Positions 27,795 to 40,750 are shown, counted from the first letter of the stretch. The stretch: 64,000 nt of DNA from JAGWRA01 sp963711505 (GCA_963711505.1 CAVQEJ010000006.1:186001-250000), one strand, 5' to 3'. Program-made: numbers and translations. The notes: generated by a model not told the origin, from the letters alone.

Positions 27795-28624
27795 ATGAGC
27801 CGCTTCATCGATCGGGGATCCGGCCCGGCGATCCTGCTGATCCCCGGGATCCAGGGCCGCTGGCAGTTCCTCGGCGGCACGGTGGACGCGCTCGTGGCGC
27901 AGGGCTGCCGCGTGCTGACGTTCTCGCTCGGCCGGGCGACCGCGCGCGGGGCGCCGGCGGATCCGGAGGCCGGCTACGCCCGCGACATGGCGCGGATCGA
28001 CCGCATCCTGGACGAGGCGGGCGTCGAAGCGGCGGCGCTGTGCGGATCGTCGGCCGGCGGCCCGGTCGCGCTGCAGTACGCGGCGACACGGCCGGAACGG
28101 GTGACGGCGCTGATTCTCGCGTCGGCTCCGGGGCCGCGCTGGGTGCCCGATCCACAGGTGCGCGCGCACCTGCGCCGGCCGTGGCTCAGCAGCCCGCTGT
28201 TCCTGCTCCGGACACGCGCGCGACTGGCGCCCGAGGTTCGCGCCGCGCTTCCAGGACGGCTCCAGCGACTGGCCTTCAGCCTGCGCCAGGTCGTGACGCT
28301 GCTCCGGGCGCCGGTGTCGCCGGGGCTGATGGCCAATCGCGCGCGACTCATGCAGGCCAGTGGACCTGACCGGGGCGTGTCGCCGCGTGCAGGCGCCGAC
28401 ACTGGTCGTCACCGGCGAGCCCGGACTCGATCGGATCGTGCCGGTGGAGGAGACGCGCGAGTACCCTGAAGCTGATTCCGGGGGCCCGTCAGGTCGTCAT
28501 CGCGCAAACGGGACACGTGGGCCTGGTGACCAGGCCCGACCGGTTCGCCGCCATCGTCGGCGCGTTCGTGCAGGAGGCGGCGGCCGGGCTCAAGGCGAGA
28601 GGATCGAGACCGACACATGGGTGA
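27795..28624 (+). CDS. Alpha/beta hydrolase (two frameshifts)
   Basis: MSRFIDRGSGPAILLIPGIQGRW opens a classic hydrolase; the elbow GSSAGGPVALQYA carries the nucleophile Ser near residue 93. One extra A near 28356 (MQA | VDLTGACRRV) and one extra C near 28466 (REY | LKLIPGARQV) break the frame. Corrected, it ends QTGHVGLVTRPDRFAAIVGAFVQEAAAGLKARG and includes the catalytic His in GHVG. The corrected length is about 276 residues and its stop overlaps the next gene by 8 nt. Confidence 0.82.
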
Positions 28625-29285
28625 CATCGTTCGAGAGATCCGGGGACCGGAAGGGACACTCGAGGCGCTGCTGGACGAACCGGCCGGCCTGAAGGACGGC
28701 GCCGCGCTGCGGGCGGCGGTGGTGCTGGGGCATCCGCATCCGCTGTACGGCGGCACGATGCACACCAAGGGGCTGTACCAGGCGGCGAAGGGGCTCAGCC
28801 GCATCGGCTGCGCGGTGCTGCGGTTCAACTTCCGGGGCGTAGGCCGCAGCGACGGGTCGTTCGACAACGGCCCGGGCGAGATGGCGGACTTCCGCGCCGC
28901 GCTGACCTTCATGGCCACGCGCTACCCCGGCGTGCCGCTGTGGGCGGGCGGCTTCTCGTTCGGCGCCTGGGTGGGCCTGGTGAGCGGCGCCGAGGACGAG
29001 CGGGTGTCGGCGCTCATCGGCATCGCACCGCCGATCGAGAAGTACGACTTCACGGCCGTGCGGGAGAGCCACAAGCCGAAGTTCTTCATCCAGGGAGAGC
29101 TCGACGAGATCTGCCCGACGAAGGTGCTCCGGCAGTTCTACGCGCAGCTGTTCGAGCCGAAGGAGCTGGCGATCATCGACGGCGCGAACCATCTGTTCGA
29201 CGGCCAGGCCAGCGAGGTCGGCGACGCGATCGAAGAGCTGCTGGCCGATTATCCGGAGCAGGCTGACGTGGGCGGAGAGGCCTGA
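28617..29285 (+). CDS. Alpha/beta hydrolase, Tex30/KANL3-like
   Basis: 222 residues, intact. HPHPLYGGTMHTKGLYQAAKGL near residue 40 and RFNFRGVGRSDGSFDNG are the hallmark of this small bacterial hydrolase group. The elbow is GGFSFGAWVG, with Ser near residue 106, and ANHLFDG supplies the His. The start ATG lies within the end of the previous gene. Substrate unknown; position suggests an acyl-ester or CoA-linked role in the lipid block. Confidence 0.88.
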   Translation: MGDIVREIRGPEGTLEALLDEPAGLKDGAALRAAVVLGHPHPLYGGTMHTKGLYQAAKGLSRIGCAVLRFNFRGVGRSDGSFDNGPGEMADFRAALTFMATRYPGVPLWAGGFSFGAWVGLVSGAEDERVSALIGIAPPIEKYDFTAVRESHKPKFFIQGELDEICPTKVLRQFYAQLFEPKELAIIDGANHLFDGQASEVGDAIEELLADYPEQADVGGEA

Positions 29286-29446
29286 GCCGGCGGCAGGCAG
29301 CGGAACGGCCCGCACCGCGGGCCCGCCTTTCGGCAAGCTCAAGGCGCCCTGAGTACGTCGAAGGGCGCGACCGGAGTGGAGCGAGCCGGATCGCGAGCGA
29401 AACGGAGCGAGCCGGGGTTCGGGGCGGAGCCCCGACTGGAGAGGCA
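29286..29446. repeat. GC-rich dispersed repeat mosaic
   Basis: The spacer contains GAGCGAGCCGGGGTTCGGGG followed by CGGAGCCCC, the reverse complement of the GGGGCTCCGCCCCGAACCCC element seen twice at 35640-35955. It also contains CGCCCTGAGTACGTCGAAGG, a motif related to CTTCGAC...GCTCAGGGC pieces at 35780-35800 and 49975-50010. No gene was seen apart from the ribosome site of the thiolase. Confidence 0.6.
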
Positions 29447-29452
29447 ATGTCA

Positions 29453-30635
29453 ATGCAGGATGCGGTGATTGTATCGGCGGTGCGGACGGCAGTCGGCAAG
29501 GCGCCGGGTGGCACGCTGCGCGCGACGCGTCCCGACGAGATGGCCGCGGCCGTGATCGGCGAGGCGCTGCGGCGCGCGCCGGGCGTCGACGCCGCCGAGA
29601 TCGAGGACGTCATCTTCGGGTGCGCGATGCCCGAGGCCGAGCAGGGGCTGAACGTCGCGCGGATCGCCAGCCTGCGCGCAGGGCTGCCGGTCAGCACGTC
29701 GGCGGTCACCGTGAACCGGTTCTGCTCGTCCGGCCTGCAGTCGATCGCCTACGCGGCCGAGCGGATCATGTGCGGTTTCTCGCAGGCCATCATCGCCGGC
29801 GGCACGGAATCGATGAGCCTGGTGCCGATGGGCGGGCACAAGATCGCGCCGAACCCGTACCTGAGCGACCACTATCCCGACGTGTACCTCTCGACGGGCC
29901 TCGTGGCCGAGAACCACGCGCGCGAGTCGCAGAATCTCCCGCGAGGCACAGGACACCTTTGCCCTGCGCAGCCACCAGCGCGCCCTGGCGGCCATCGATG
30001 CCGGCCACTTCCGCGACGAGATCCTGCCCCTCACCGTACGGGTCGTCGACCCGCCCGCCAGCGGCGACAAGCCGGTGGTGCGCGAGATGACCTTCGACAC
30101 CGACGAGGGGCCCAGGCGGGATACGTCGGCCGAGGCGCTGGCGAAGCTGCGGCCGGCGTTCCACGCGAAGGGGACGGTGACGGCCGGCAACTCGTCGCAG
30201 ACGAGCGACGGCGCGGCGGCCGTGCTCGTGATGTCGGGCGAACGGGCGAAGACGCTGGGACTGCAGCCGCTCGCGCGGTTCGTCGCGTACGCGACGGCTG
30301 GCGTGAAGCCCGAGCTGTTCGGCGTGGGACCGGTGCCTGCCGTTCACAAGGCCCTGAAGATTGCCGGGCTGACGCTCGACCAGATCGACCTGGTGGAGCT
30401 GAACGAGGCGTTCGCGTCGCAGGTGCTGGCGTGCCTGCAGGAACTGCCGATCGACGCGGACCGGCTGAACCCGAACGGCGGCGCCATTGCGCTGGGCCAT
30501 CCGCTCGGCTGCACGGGCGCCAGGCTGACGACGACGCTGCTGTACGAGATGCGCCGCCGCCAGGCCCGCTACGGCCTGGTCACGATGTGCGTCGGCGGCG
30601 GCATGGGCGCCGCGGGGATCTTCGAGCGGCTGTGA
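29453..30635 (+). CDS. fadA: Acetyl-CoA acyltransferase (3-ketoacyl-CoA thiolase) (frameshifted)
   Basis: Last step of beta-oxidation. I chose ATG 29453 because GGAGAGG ends 8 nt upstream; the ATG at 29447 would be too close. Active-site Cys91 is in NRFCSSGLQS; the catalytic His is in NPNGGAIALGHPLG and the second Cys in MCVGGGMGAAG. One extra A near 29933 breaks the frame between ARESQ and ISREAQDTFALRS. Corrected length is about 393 residues. It pairs with fadN upstream as in fadNAE loci. Confidence 0.93.
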
Positions 30636-30850
30636 AGGTGACGCGCGGCCACAATGGGCCGCGCCTACGCGTCACGAAGAGATGGGTGCGTCGGGACGAC
30701 GCAGTGCCTTTCGTCCTCGCGTAGGGGCCGCCCGAGCTCATGAACGCGCGGGTGGCGGCCCTGAGGTGCCCGGCGGCAATCGCCCGCCCACGATTTTTGA
30801 GACAATAGGCAGGTGGGGTCCGCGCCCCGCCCCGATCTGAGAGGTCATCC

Positions 30851-32652
<1,802 letters not shown>

Positions 32653-32656
<4 letters not shown>

Positions 32657-33325
32657 TGAAGGTGAGGTTCCGGGAGATGCGGAAGGCGATCGGGGCCGGA
32701 CGCGCGTTCACGACTCTGGCGGTGATCGTGGCGCTGGCGCTTGCGGCGGGCGCCTGCTCGAACGCGCCGCCCGACGATACGGCCGCCTACGTCAGCGGAC
32801 CTGAACGCCGCGCGGGCGGCCAAGGACGCGGCCTTCCGGAGCGATCAGAATTCGCCGATCCCCGTCAGCCTGCGCAACGCCATGCTGCCGCTCGTCTACT
32901 ACCCGCCGAACCCCGCCTACCGGGTGCCGGCGGCGCTGGAACCGTCTCCCAGCGATGCCATCATGCGGGTACCGACGTCGACCGGCCAGGTGCGCGTGGA
33001 ACAGAAGTACGGCACGCTCGAGTTCTCGCTGCTCGGGCACCCGCTGAAGCTGACCGCGTTCGTCGAGGAAGGCTCGACCGACGCATCCCGGCTGTTCGTC
33101 CCCTTCACCGATTTGACGAGCGGCAAGGAGACCTATGGCGGAGGCCGCTATCTCGACCTCAACCGGACACCCACGGGCATCTACGTCATCGATTTCAACG
33201 AGGCGTACAACCCGTACTGCTGCTACAGCACGAACTACGATTGCCCGATTCCGCCGCCCGAGAACCGGCTGCCCGTGCCGGTGAAGGCCGGCGAGAAGCT
33301 GCCGAAGGTCGGTCCCGGCGCCTGA
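32653..33325 (+). CDS. DUF1684 lipoprotein (frameshifted)
   Basis: A signal peptide with a lipobox-like LAAGAC leads into a DUF1684 domain. Recognisable blocks are NAMLPLVYYPPNPAYRV, FTDLTSGKETYGGGRYLDL, IDFNEAYNPYC and PPPENRLPVPVKAGEK. One extra base near 32795 splits the signal part from SADLNAARAAKDAAF. Its ATG overlaps the fadE stop (ATGA). The biochemical role of DUF1684 is not established. Corrected length is about 223 residues. Confidence 0.87.
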
Positions 33326-33335
33326 GCCCGCACGC

Positions 33336-34026
33336 ATGCCCACTACATCGCTCCAGGCCGTCGTCTTCGACTTCGACGGCGTCATCGCGGACACCGAGCC
33401 GCTGCACCTGCGCGCCTACCAGGACATCCTGGCCGGGGCGGGGATCACGCTCACCGAGATGGACTACTACGCCCGCTACCTCGGCTACGACGATGCGGGC
33501 GCGTTCCGGGCGATCGCGCGCGACAGCGGCCGCACGCTGGACGAGGCGGCGCTCCGCGACTTCATCGCGCAGAAGTCCCACCGGTTCGAAGAGCTCGAGG
33601 CCGCCGGCGCGGTGCTGTTCCCCGGCGCCATCGAATGCGTCCGCCGGTGCGCGGCGGAGTGGCCGCTGGCCGTCGCCTCGGGCGCCCTGCGGCGCGAGAT
33701 CGAGCTCGTGCTCGAACACGCCGGGCTGCGCGACTGCTTCCGGCTGGTGGTGTCGGCGGAGGACACGCCGCGGAGCAAGCCCGCGCCGGATCCCTACCTG
33801 CTGGCGCTCGAGAAGCTGCGGGAATCGACCGGCGTGGCGATCGAGGCGGCGCGAACGGTCGCCATCGAGGATTCGCGCTGGGGCATCCGAGTCGGCTCGC
33901 GGCGCCGGGCTCCGGTGCGTGGCGGTCACCCACTCGTACGCCGCCGACGCCCTCGGTGAAGCCGACGCGGTGGTGCCGAACCTCGACACGCTGACGGTCG
34001 ACCGCCTGCAGCAGCTCGCCGGATGA
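33336..34026 (+). CDS. HAD-family phosphatase, beta-phosphoglucomutase-like (frameshifted)
   Basis: DFDGVIADTEPLH at the start carries the nucleophile Asp and acid/base Asp of HAD enzymes. A helical cap (residues about 20-85) is typical of the beta-PGM/phosphatase subfamily. ASGALRRE gives motif II (Ser), RSKPAPDPYL motif III (Lys), and IEDSRWGI motif IV. One extra C near 33888 breaks the end; the corrected frame reads SARGAGLRCVAVTHSY...VDRLQQLAG. About 229 residues. Substrate unknown. Confidence 0.9.
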
Positions 34027-34944
34027 TCTATCCTGACGGCATGCAGCGTGAGTGGGTCGACCGCTTCGCGCTGGTCGCCTCGAGCCCGGATCCCGATCTC
34101 GCGGTGGCCGCGCTGATGATCGCGCGCCTGGAACACCCCCGCCTCGACGCGTCCCCCTACCTGGCCCGGCTCGACGCGATGGGCGCCGACGTCCGCCTGC
34201 GGCTCGACGCCGCGCTGGCCGCGTTCCACGACGAGACCGAGCACGTCGAGCTGCCCGTCGTCGAACAGGTGTCGGTCCTGAACCGCTACCTGTTCGAAGA
34301 GCAGGGCTTCGTCGGCAACCGCGAGCAGGACCTCGGATTCCCGCAACAGCTTCCTGAACGACGTCATGGACCGGCGCACCGGGATTCCGATCTCCCTGGC
34401 CGTCGTCTACATGGAGGTCGGACGGCGGGCCGGGGTCCGCGTGGAAGGCGTGAACTTCCCCGGCCATTTCCTGCTGCGCGCGCGGGGAGCGTCGGAGGAG
34501 GCGTACGGCAGCCGGCCGGTCATCATCGATGCCTTCGACCGGGGCACGCTCCTCTCGGAGGGCGACTGCCGCGATCTGCTGCGGCGCCATGCCGGCGAGG
34601 AGGCCGACTTCTCGATCCGCCTGCTGGCCGCTGCGACCAAGAAGCAGATCCTCGTACGGATGCTGCTGAACCTGAAGCACGTCTACGTGCAGATGCACTC
34701 GTTTCCGCAGGCCCGCGACGTCACCGCACTGCTGCTCGCGCTCACGCCGTCGGCGCTCACCGAGCTTCGTGACCGCGGACTCCTCGCCTACCACCTCAAC
34801 GACTTTCCGGCGGCGCTCCGCGATCTCGAGGAATACCTGCGTCTGGTCTCTGCGCGCGACTCCGACCGCCCGGACCGCGACGAACAGTCGCAGATCTGGG
34901 AGCACGTGAAGACGCTCCGCCGCCGCGTCGCCACGCTCAATTGA
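34023..34944 (+). CDS. SirB1-family transglutaminase-like/TPR protein (frameshifted)
   Basis: The N-terminal helical part (residues 1-95) leads to the SirB1 core: NSFLNDVMDRRTGIPISLAVVYMEVGRRAG, then VEGVNFPGHFLLR, and a C-terminal TPR-like segment (KQILVRMLLNLKHVYVQM, LNDFPAALRDLEEYL). One extra base near 34342 breaks the frame just before NSFLNDV. The family was named from a regulator locus but its function is unclear. It overlaps the HAD stop by 4 nt. About 306 residues. Confidence 0.87.
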
Positions 34945-35638
34945 CGCGCATCGGCCCGGGGGCGATGGTCAGTCCCGCGCGCCGCTGACCATCGGGACAA
35001 TCGACCAGCAGCGGACAGACACTGCAGTGGGGGTTCGCCTCGGTGCACGTGGCGCTCCCATGGTGGGAGAGGTACAGCGCGGTCCGGCGCCAGGTCGCCA
35101 CCTCCCGCGGGAGTTCCGCGGCCAGAGCCTGCTGCACGAGCCTGGCGGTGCGGTGGAAGTCGCCGGCCGGGTGGCCGTAGCCGAGCCGCAGCCCGGCGCG
35201 GCACAGGCCGGCGTCGACCGGCAACACCGGGTGGCCGGCGCAGAACAGCAGCAGGCGATGGGCCCCGGTCTCTCCAAGCTGGGGAAAGGGCTTCAGGGCG
35301 CGCCGGGCGGCCGGCAGCGGCCCCGTCAGGATCTGGGGCAGGTCCGGCGTACGACGGAACAGCTCGACGCCGGTGCGCAGCGCCTGGAGCCGCTGTTCGA
35401 GGTAGGGGCCGGCCAGGCGGACGGCCGCCTCGAGCTTGCCGCGCGGCGCCCGCCACATCGAGTCGGGCGTCAGCGCCGGAATGCGCTGCAGGGCCGCCAG
35501 CGCCGCATCGCGGCGGGCGGGTGCGGCGTGCACCGACACGATCTCCCAGACGAACAGCCGGAACGGGTCCTCCGGCGGCGGCTTCAGCCGGCCGTAGAAG
35601 GTTTCCAGGCGATCGACGAGGCTCTCGACTCGCGTCAT
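34937..35638 (-). CDS. Endonuclease III-like HhH-GPD protein with 4Fe-4S loop
   Basis: 233 residues. The C-terminal cysteines are C-x6-C-x2-C-x5-C (CTEANPHCSVCPLLVDC), exactly the iron-sulfur loop of endonuclease III/MutY. The helix-hairpin-helix region FPQLGETGAHRLLLF and the conserved Asp in PVDAGLCR are present. The lysine that makes Nth bifunctional is absent at the usual GxxKT position, so it is either a monofunctional glycosylase or a structural homologue. The 3' end overlaps the SirB1-like gene by 8 nt on the opposite strand. Confidence 0.82.
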   Translation of the reverse strand: MTRVESLVDRLETFYGRLKPPPEDPFRLFVWEIVSVHAAPARRDAALAALQRIPALTPDSMWRAPRGKLEAAVRLAGPYLEQRLQALRTGVELFRRTPDLPQILTGPLPAARRALKPFPQLGETGAHRLLLFCAGHPVLPVDAGLCRAGLRLGYGHPAGDFHRTARLVQQALAAELPREVATWRRTALYLSHHGSATCTEANPHCSVCPLLVDCPDGQRRAGLTIAPGPMRVN

Positions 35639-35955
35639 CTCAAATCGGGGCTCCGCCCCGAACCCCGGCTCCCTTCACTCGCTCGCCTCTTGCGGCTCGC
35701 TCCGTTCCGGTCGCGGGCCCGCCGTGCGGGCCGTTACGCTGGGGGCTCCGCCCCGAACCCCGGCTCTCTTCACTCGCCCTTCGACGATGCTCAGGGCGTC
35801 CCGAGCAAGGTCGAGGGACGCTCGCCTCTTCCGGCTCGCTCCGGGCACTGTATGATGGCGGGGCCCCCTGCACCCCGCCAGGCTCGCGGCGTTCCGCTCG
35901 TGCTCCGTCGCTCGCTCCACGCTGCCCGCGCGCGGCCGCGCCGCACGGAAGGGCC
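35639..35955. repeat. GC-rich dispersed repeat mosaic (two copies)
   Basis: No gene was seen in this 317-bp spacer. GGGGCTCCGCCCCGAACCCC followed by CGGCTC occurs at 35647 and again at 35743, about 96 bp apart, each followed by CTTCACTCGC. A CTTCGACGATGCTCAGGGCG segment and a GGGGCCCCCTGCACCCCGCC segment follow. The elements recur in inverted or partial form at 10360-10457, 29286-29446 and 49843-50270. Confidence 0.75.
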
Positions 35956-37335
35956 CTAGGCGGGCACGGTCACGCCGGCCAGTTCCTGGTAGAAGTAGGC
36001 CGACGCGATGACGCCGTTGTGGAAGTTGCCGAGATCGATCCGCTCGTTCGGCGCGTGGGCGTTCTCATCGGGCAGGCCGACGCCGAACAGCACCGAGGGG
36101 ATCCCGAGCTCCTGCTGGAACGTGGAGACGACGGGAATCGATCCGCCCTCGCGGGTGAACACCGGCTCCTTGCCGAACCCGCGCTCGATGGCCCGGCCGG
36201 CCGCCTGCACGAACGGATTGTCGAACGACGTCATCCACGGCTTGCCGCCGTGCATGCGGGTGAACTTCAGCTCGACGGTCTTCGGCGCGATCTTGCGGAC
36301 GTAGTCCTCGAACAGCTGCGCGACCTTGTCGGGGTCCTGATCCGGCACGAGCCGCATCGAGATCTTCGCCATCGCCACGGCGGGGATCACCGTCTTCGCG
36401 CCTTCGCCGGTGAAGCCCGACAGCAGGCCGTTCACCTCGAGCGTCGGCCGGCCCCACACCCGTTCGAGCGTGGAGAAGCCCCGCTCGCCGAACAGCTTCG
36501 GCGCCCCCAGCTCCTTGCGGTACTTCGTCTCGTTGAACGGCAGCTTCTTGAACTCGGCGCGCTCCGCGTCGCTCAGCTCGCGCACGTTGTCGTAGAAGCC
36601 CGGGATCTTGATGTGCCCGCCCTTGTCCTTCATCTGCGCGATCATCGTCGCGAGCACGTAGGCGGGGTTGGCGACCGCGCCACCGAACGAGCCCGAGTGC
36701 AGGTCCGTCTTCGTGCCGCGCAGGTCGATCTGGAAGTAGGCGAGGCCGCGCAGGCCGTAGCAGATCGACGGAATGCCGCGGTCGAACATCGGCGAGTCGG
36801 AGATCACGACCACGTCGGACTTCAGCTCCTGGCGATGCTCGCGCACGAAGTCGTCGAGGTTGTCGCTGCCGACTTCCTCCTCGCCTTCCAGGATCATCTT
36901 GATGTTGACCGGCAGCCGGTTCTGCTGCTTCATGAACGCCTCGATCGCCTTCAGGTGCATGAACACCTGCCCCTTGTCGTCGGCGGCGCCGCGGGCGTAC
37001 AGCTCGCCGTCGCGCACCGTCGCCTCGAAGGGCGGCGAATCCCACAGCTCGACCGGATCGACCGGCTGCACGTCGTAGTGGCCGTAGAACAGCATCGTCG
37101 GCGCGCCGGGCGCGCCGAGCCAGTCGCCGTACACGACCGGGTGGCCGGGCGTCTCGAACAGCCGGACGTTCTGGAGGCCGACACGCCGCATCTCGTCGGC
37201 GCACCAGTCGGCGCACCGGCGCACGTCGCCGGCATGGTCGGGCAGCGCGCTGATGCTGGGGATGGCGAGGAACGCCTTCAGCTCGTCCAGGTAACGGTCG
37301 CGGTGCACGTTGATGAAGTCGATCACGTTGTCCAT
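35956..37335 (-). CDS. M20 family dipeptidase / metallopeptidase
   Basis: 459 residues, intact. FYGHYDVQPVDP supplies the first zinc His and catalytic Asp, GAADDKGQVFMHL the bridging Asp, and EGEEEVGS the catalytic base Glu. A dimerisation (lid) domain occupies about residues 200-355, and NAHAPNERI gives the last zinc His. The best match is to cytosolic non-specific dipeptidase-like members of M20. Confidence 0.94.
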   Translation of the reverse strand: MDNVIDFINVHRDRYLDELKAFLAIPSISALPDHAGDVRRCADWCADEMRRVGLQNVRLFETPGHPVVYGDWLGAPGAPTMLFYGHYDVQPVDPVELWDSPPFEATVRDGELYARGAADDKGQVFMHLKAIEAFMKQQNRLPVNIKMILEGEEEVGSDNLDDFVREHRQELKSDVVVISDSPMFDRGIPSICYGLRGLAYFQIDLRGTKTDLHSGSFGGAVANPAYVLATMIAQMKDKGGHIKIPGFYDNVRELSDAERAEFKKLPFNETKYRKELGAPKLFGERGFSTLERVWGRPTLEVNGLLSGFTGEGAKTVIPAVAMAKISMRLVPDQDPDKVAQLFEDYVRKIAPKTVELKFTRMHGGKPWMTSFDNPFVQAAGRAIERGFGKEPVFTREGGSIPVVSTFQQELGIPSVLFGVGLPDENAHAPNERIDLGNFHNGVIASAYFYQELAGVTVPA

Positions 37336-37404
37336 GTGTCTCCCTCGCTTCCCCTGACGGGGGTCGTGTGTGTCGATCCGGTGCCCGGGCGGCGGAACCG
37401 CCCG

Positions 37405-38241
37405 CTACGGCCGCGGCAGGCGGCCCGGTCCACCGACCGGGTCGGGCACCAGCGCGAACCGATCGCCATCCTGTGTCACCCGTCCCTCGTGCATCAGCTT
37501 CACGAGGTGGGCGTGCACGCTCTCGCCGGCCATGCGCCGCAGGTCCGGCCGCAGATCGGGATAGATGACGGCGACCATCTCCTCGATCGCGGCGCGGCCG
37601 TCCGCCAGCGCCGCCAGCACCTGCTCCTCGCGCTCCTGCCGGTGGGCCAGGTAGGCCAGCAGCAGCGCGCGGGGATCCTCGATGACCTGTCCGTGCGCCG
37701 GCCGCATCATCCGCGGCTCGAGCGCCAGCACCCGGCGCAGCGACTCCAGGTACTGCGTCAGGCTGCCGCCGTGGCTCCAGAGGATCACCACGGTGCTGCC
37801 CAGCACGGCCAGGTCGCCGCAGTACAGCGTCCTCGCCTCCTCGTCCCAGAAGGCCAGGTGGTCGGGCGCATGGCCGGGCGTGTGCACCACGGTCAGCGTC
37901 CCGTCCCCGGCTGCGATCCGGTCGCCATCGGCCAGCGGCTGCCACGGCGCGGGGTACTTCCCGTCGCGCTCGGGCGACGGGTACTTGAAGAACGCCACGT
38001 CCGGCCAGCGCGCGGCAATCGCCTCGGCGCCGGAGGCATGGTCGCCGTGCGCGTGCGTCACGAGCACGGCATCGAGCCGGCAGCCGCGCGCCGCCAGCTC
38101 CCGGTCGACGGCATCGAGATGACGCGGGTCGCCGGTCCCGGCGTCGATGAGCACGGTCCGACGGCCGGGAATCAGGTACGTATGGTTTCCGGCGCCGGTC
38201 ATCGGGCCGGGATTGTGAGCGAACAGCGAAATCGCCTGCAT
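37405..38241 (-). CDS. Metallo-beta-lactamase-fold hydrolase, LACTB2-like
   Basis: 278 residues. NHTYLIPGRRTVLIDAGTGD and the metal motif THAHGDHASG near residue 62 are followed by VHTPGHAPDHLAFW and LYCGDLAVL. A winged-helix-like C-terminal segment (about 200-265) is typical of the LACTB2/glyoxalase-II-like group. The substrate could be an RNA end, thioester or lactone; the sequence does not decide. Confidence 0.9.
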   Translation of the reverse strand: MQAISLFAHNPGPMTGAGNHTYLIPGRRTVLIDAGTGDPRHLDAVDRELAARGCRLDAVLVTHAHGDHASGAEAIAARWPDVAFFKYPSPERDGKYPAPWQPLADGDRIAAGDGTLTVVHTPGHAPDHLAFWDEEARTLYCGDLAVLGSTVVILWSHGGSLTQYLESLRRVLALEPRMMRPAHGQVIEDPRALLLAYLAHRQEREEQVLAALADGRAAIEEMVAVIYPDLRPDLRRMAGESVHAHLVKLMHEGRVTQDGDRFALVPDPVGGPGRLPRP

Positions 38242-38308
38242 TGCAACTCTAGGTGGGGCTCTGCCCCGCGCTCCGTCGGCAACCGCTCCACGGCGGTCGT
38301 CAGACGCC

Positions 38309-38524
38309 TCAACTTCCGCCGAAGCCGACCGTCACCTGTTCCCCGTCGACGATGACGGGGACCTGCCGGCCGCCGTGCGTGTACGCCAGCATCCGTTCCA
38401 GGCCGGCGCGATCCTTCTTCACGTTGACGTATTCGAACGGGACACGCCGCCTTTCGTACTCCTCACGGGCGGCCAGCGTGTACGGTCAGGTGTCCTTGCC
38501 GAAGATGTAGACTCTCTCGCTCAT
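38309..38524 (-). CDS. Uxx-star family glutaredoxin-like selenoprotein (in-frame UGA at codon 13)
   Basis: A 72-codon frame (71 residues plus TGA stop at 38309-38311) that is missed by ordinary ORF calling because codon 13 is TGA (38488-38486). Read as selenocysteine it gives MSERVYIFGKDT-U-PYTLAAREEY and later RQVPVIVDGEQVTVGFGGS. This is a thioredoxin/glutaredoxin fold with UPYT in place of CPYC, a cis-Pro (VPVIV) and the GFGGS glutathione-site end, matching the known Uxx-star glutaredoxin-like (seleno)protein family. A hairpin suitable as SECIS follows the UGA. A strong GGGGGAG ribosome site lies 5 nt upstream. It is 18 nt after the thioesterase. It is likely a redox protein. Selenium machinery genes are not in the window. 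Confidence 0.85.
38442..38488 (-). promoter_or_regulatory. Putative bacterial SECIS hairpin after UGA codon
   Basis: Starting at the UGA (38488-38486), GCCGCC (38473-38468) pairs with GGCGGC (38451-38446), and an inner CGT/ACG pair (38467-38465 with 38457-38455) closes a GAGGAGT loop. ACAC (38481-38478) can pair with GTGT (38445-38442) as an outer stem. The loop begins about 21 nt after the UGA, as in bacterial SECIS elements. The fold was drawn by eye only. Confidence 0.6.
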
Positions 38525-38542
38525 CTCTCCCCCTGCCCGCGC

Positions 38543-38966
38543 TCACGGCTCGACCGGATCGCGACGCGCCTGGTCGAGCATCGCGCGCATGTCGTCGGGA
38601 ATCGGCACCGACGCTGCCGGCCTGGTAGTCGTAGGAGACGATCACCGTCCGCGCGGTCGCCACGACCCGGGCATCGCTCGTACGGACGATCTCGTAGTCG
38701 AGCGTGAAGCTCGACCGTCCGATCGCGCTGACCCACATCCGGACGTCGATCACGTCGCCCATCAGGATGGACGCGCGGAAGTCGCACTCCGCCCGGGCGA
38801 TGATGATGCCGGCGCCCGGCCCGGGCCGGCTGCGCGTCAGCTGGCGCCAATAGGCGAAGCGGGCCTGCTCGAGATACGTCAGGTACACCGCGTGGTTCAC
38901 GTGCCCCATCGGGTCGCAGTCGCGGAATCGGACCTCGATCGGGTGCGAAAACGGGGCATTCTGCAT
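38543..38966 (-). CDS. Acyl-CoA thioesterase, 4HBT/YbgC-like (frameshifted near end)
   Basis: Hotdog-fold thioesterase. MQNAPFSHPIEVRFRDCDPMGHVNHAVYLTYLEQARFAYW contains the catalytic-site Asp and the DPMGHVN motif of 4-hydroxybenzoyl-CoA/YbgC enzymes. One extra G near 38613 shifts the end; the corrected frame reads PIPDDMRAMLDQARRDPVEP-stop at 38545-38543, about 140 residues. The selenoprotein gene follows at 18 nt, so the two are probably co-transcribed. Confidence 0.88.
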
Positions 38967-39096
38967 GGTGGCCGCTCGACTCTCCCGCCCTTTAGTCTAG
39001 CGCAAGGGGCCCGCGAGCCCCTGTCCCGCAGCACCGGCGGCCGCGGGGCCGTGCGCCCGAGTTGACGGCAGCGCAGCCCCGTGAGATGAATACGAC

Positions 39097-40704
<1,608 letters not shown>

Positions 40705-40712
<8 letters not shown>

Positions 40713-40738
40713 GGATTCCCCTAATCCCCAATCCCTGC
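40705..40738. repeat. Heptad fold-back terminator between convergent thyX and def
   Basis: GGGATTAGGG (40705-40714) pairs perfectly with CCCTAATCCC (40719-40728) around a short loop, then AATCCC repeats. The unit is the 7-mer CCCCTAA/TCCCCAA. The thyX stop TAG (40710-40712) is inside the stem. It lies between two convergent 3' ends and could serve both. Confidence 0.65.
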
Positions 40739-40750
40739 AAGAGTCAGAGA

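Noticed and set aside
38463..38542. Thioesterase C-terminus to 38463
   Set aside because: That tail arises from an extra base near 38613 and runs into the selenoprotein gene; the corrected frame stops at 38543.
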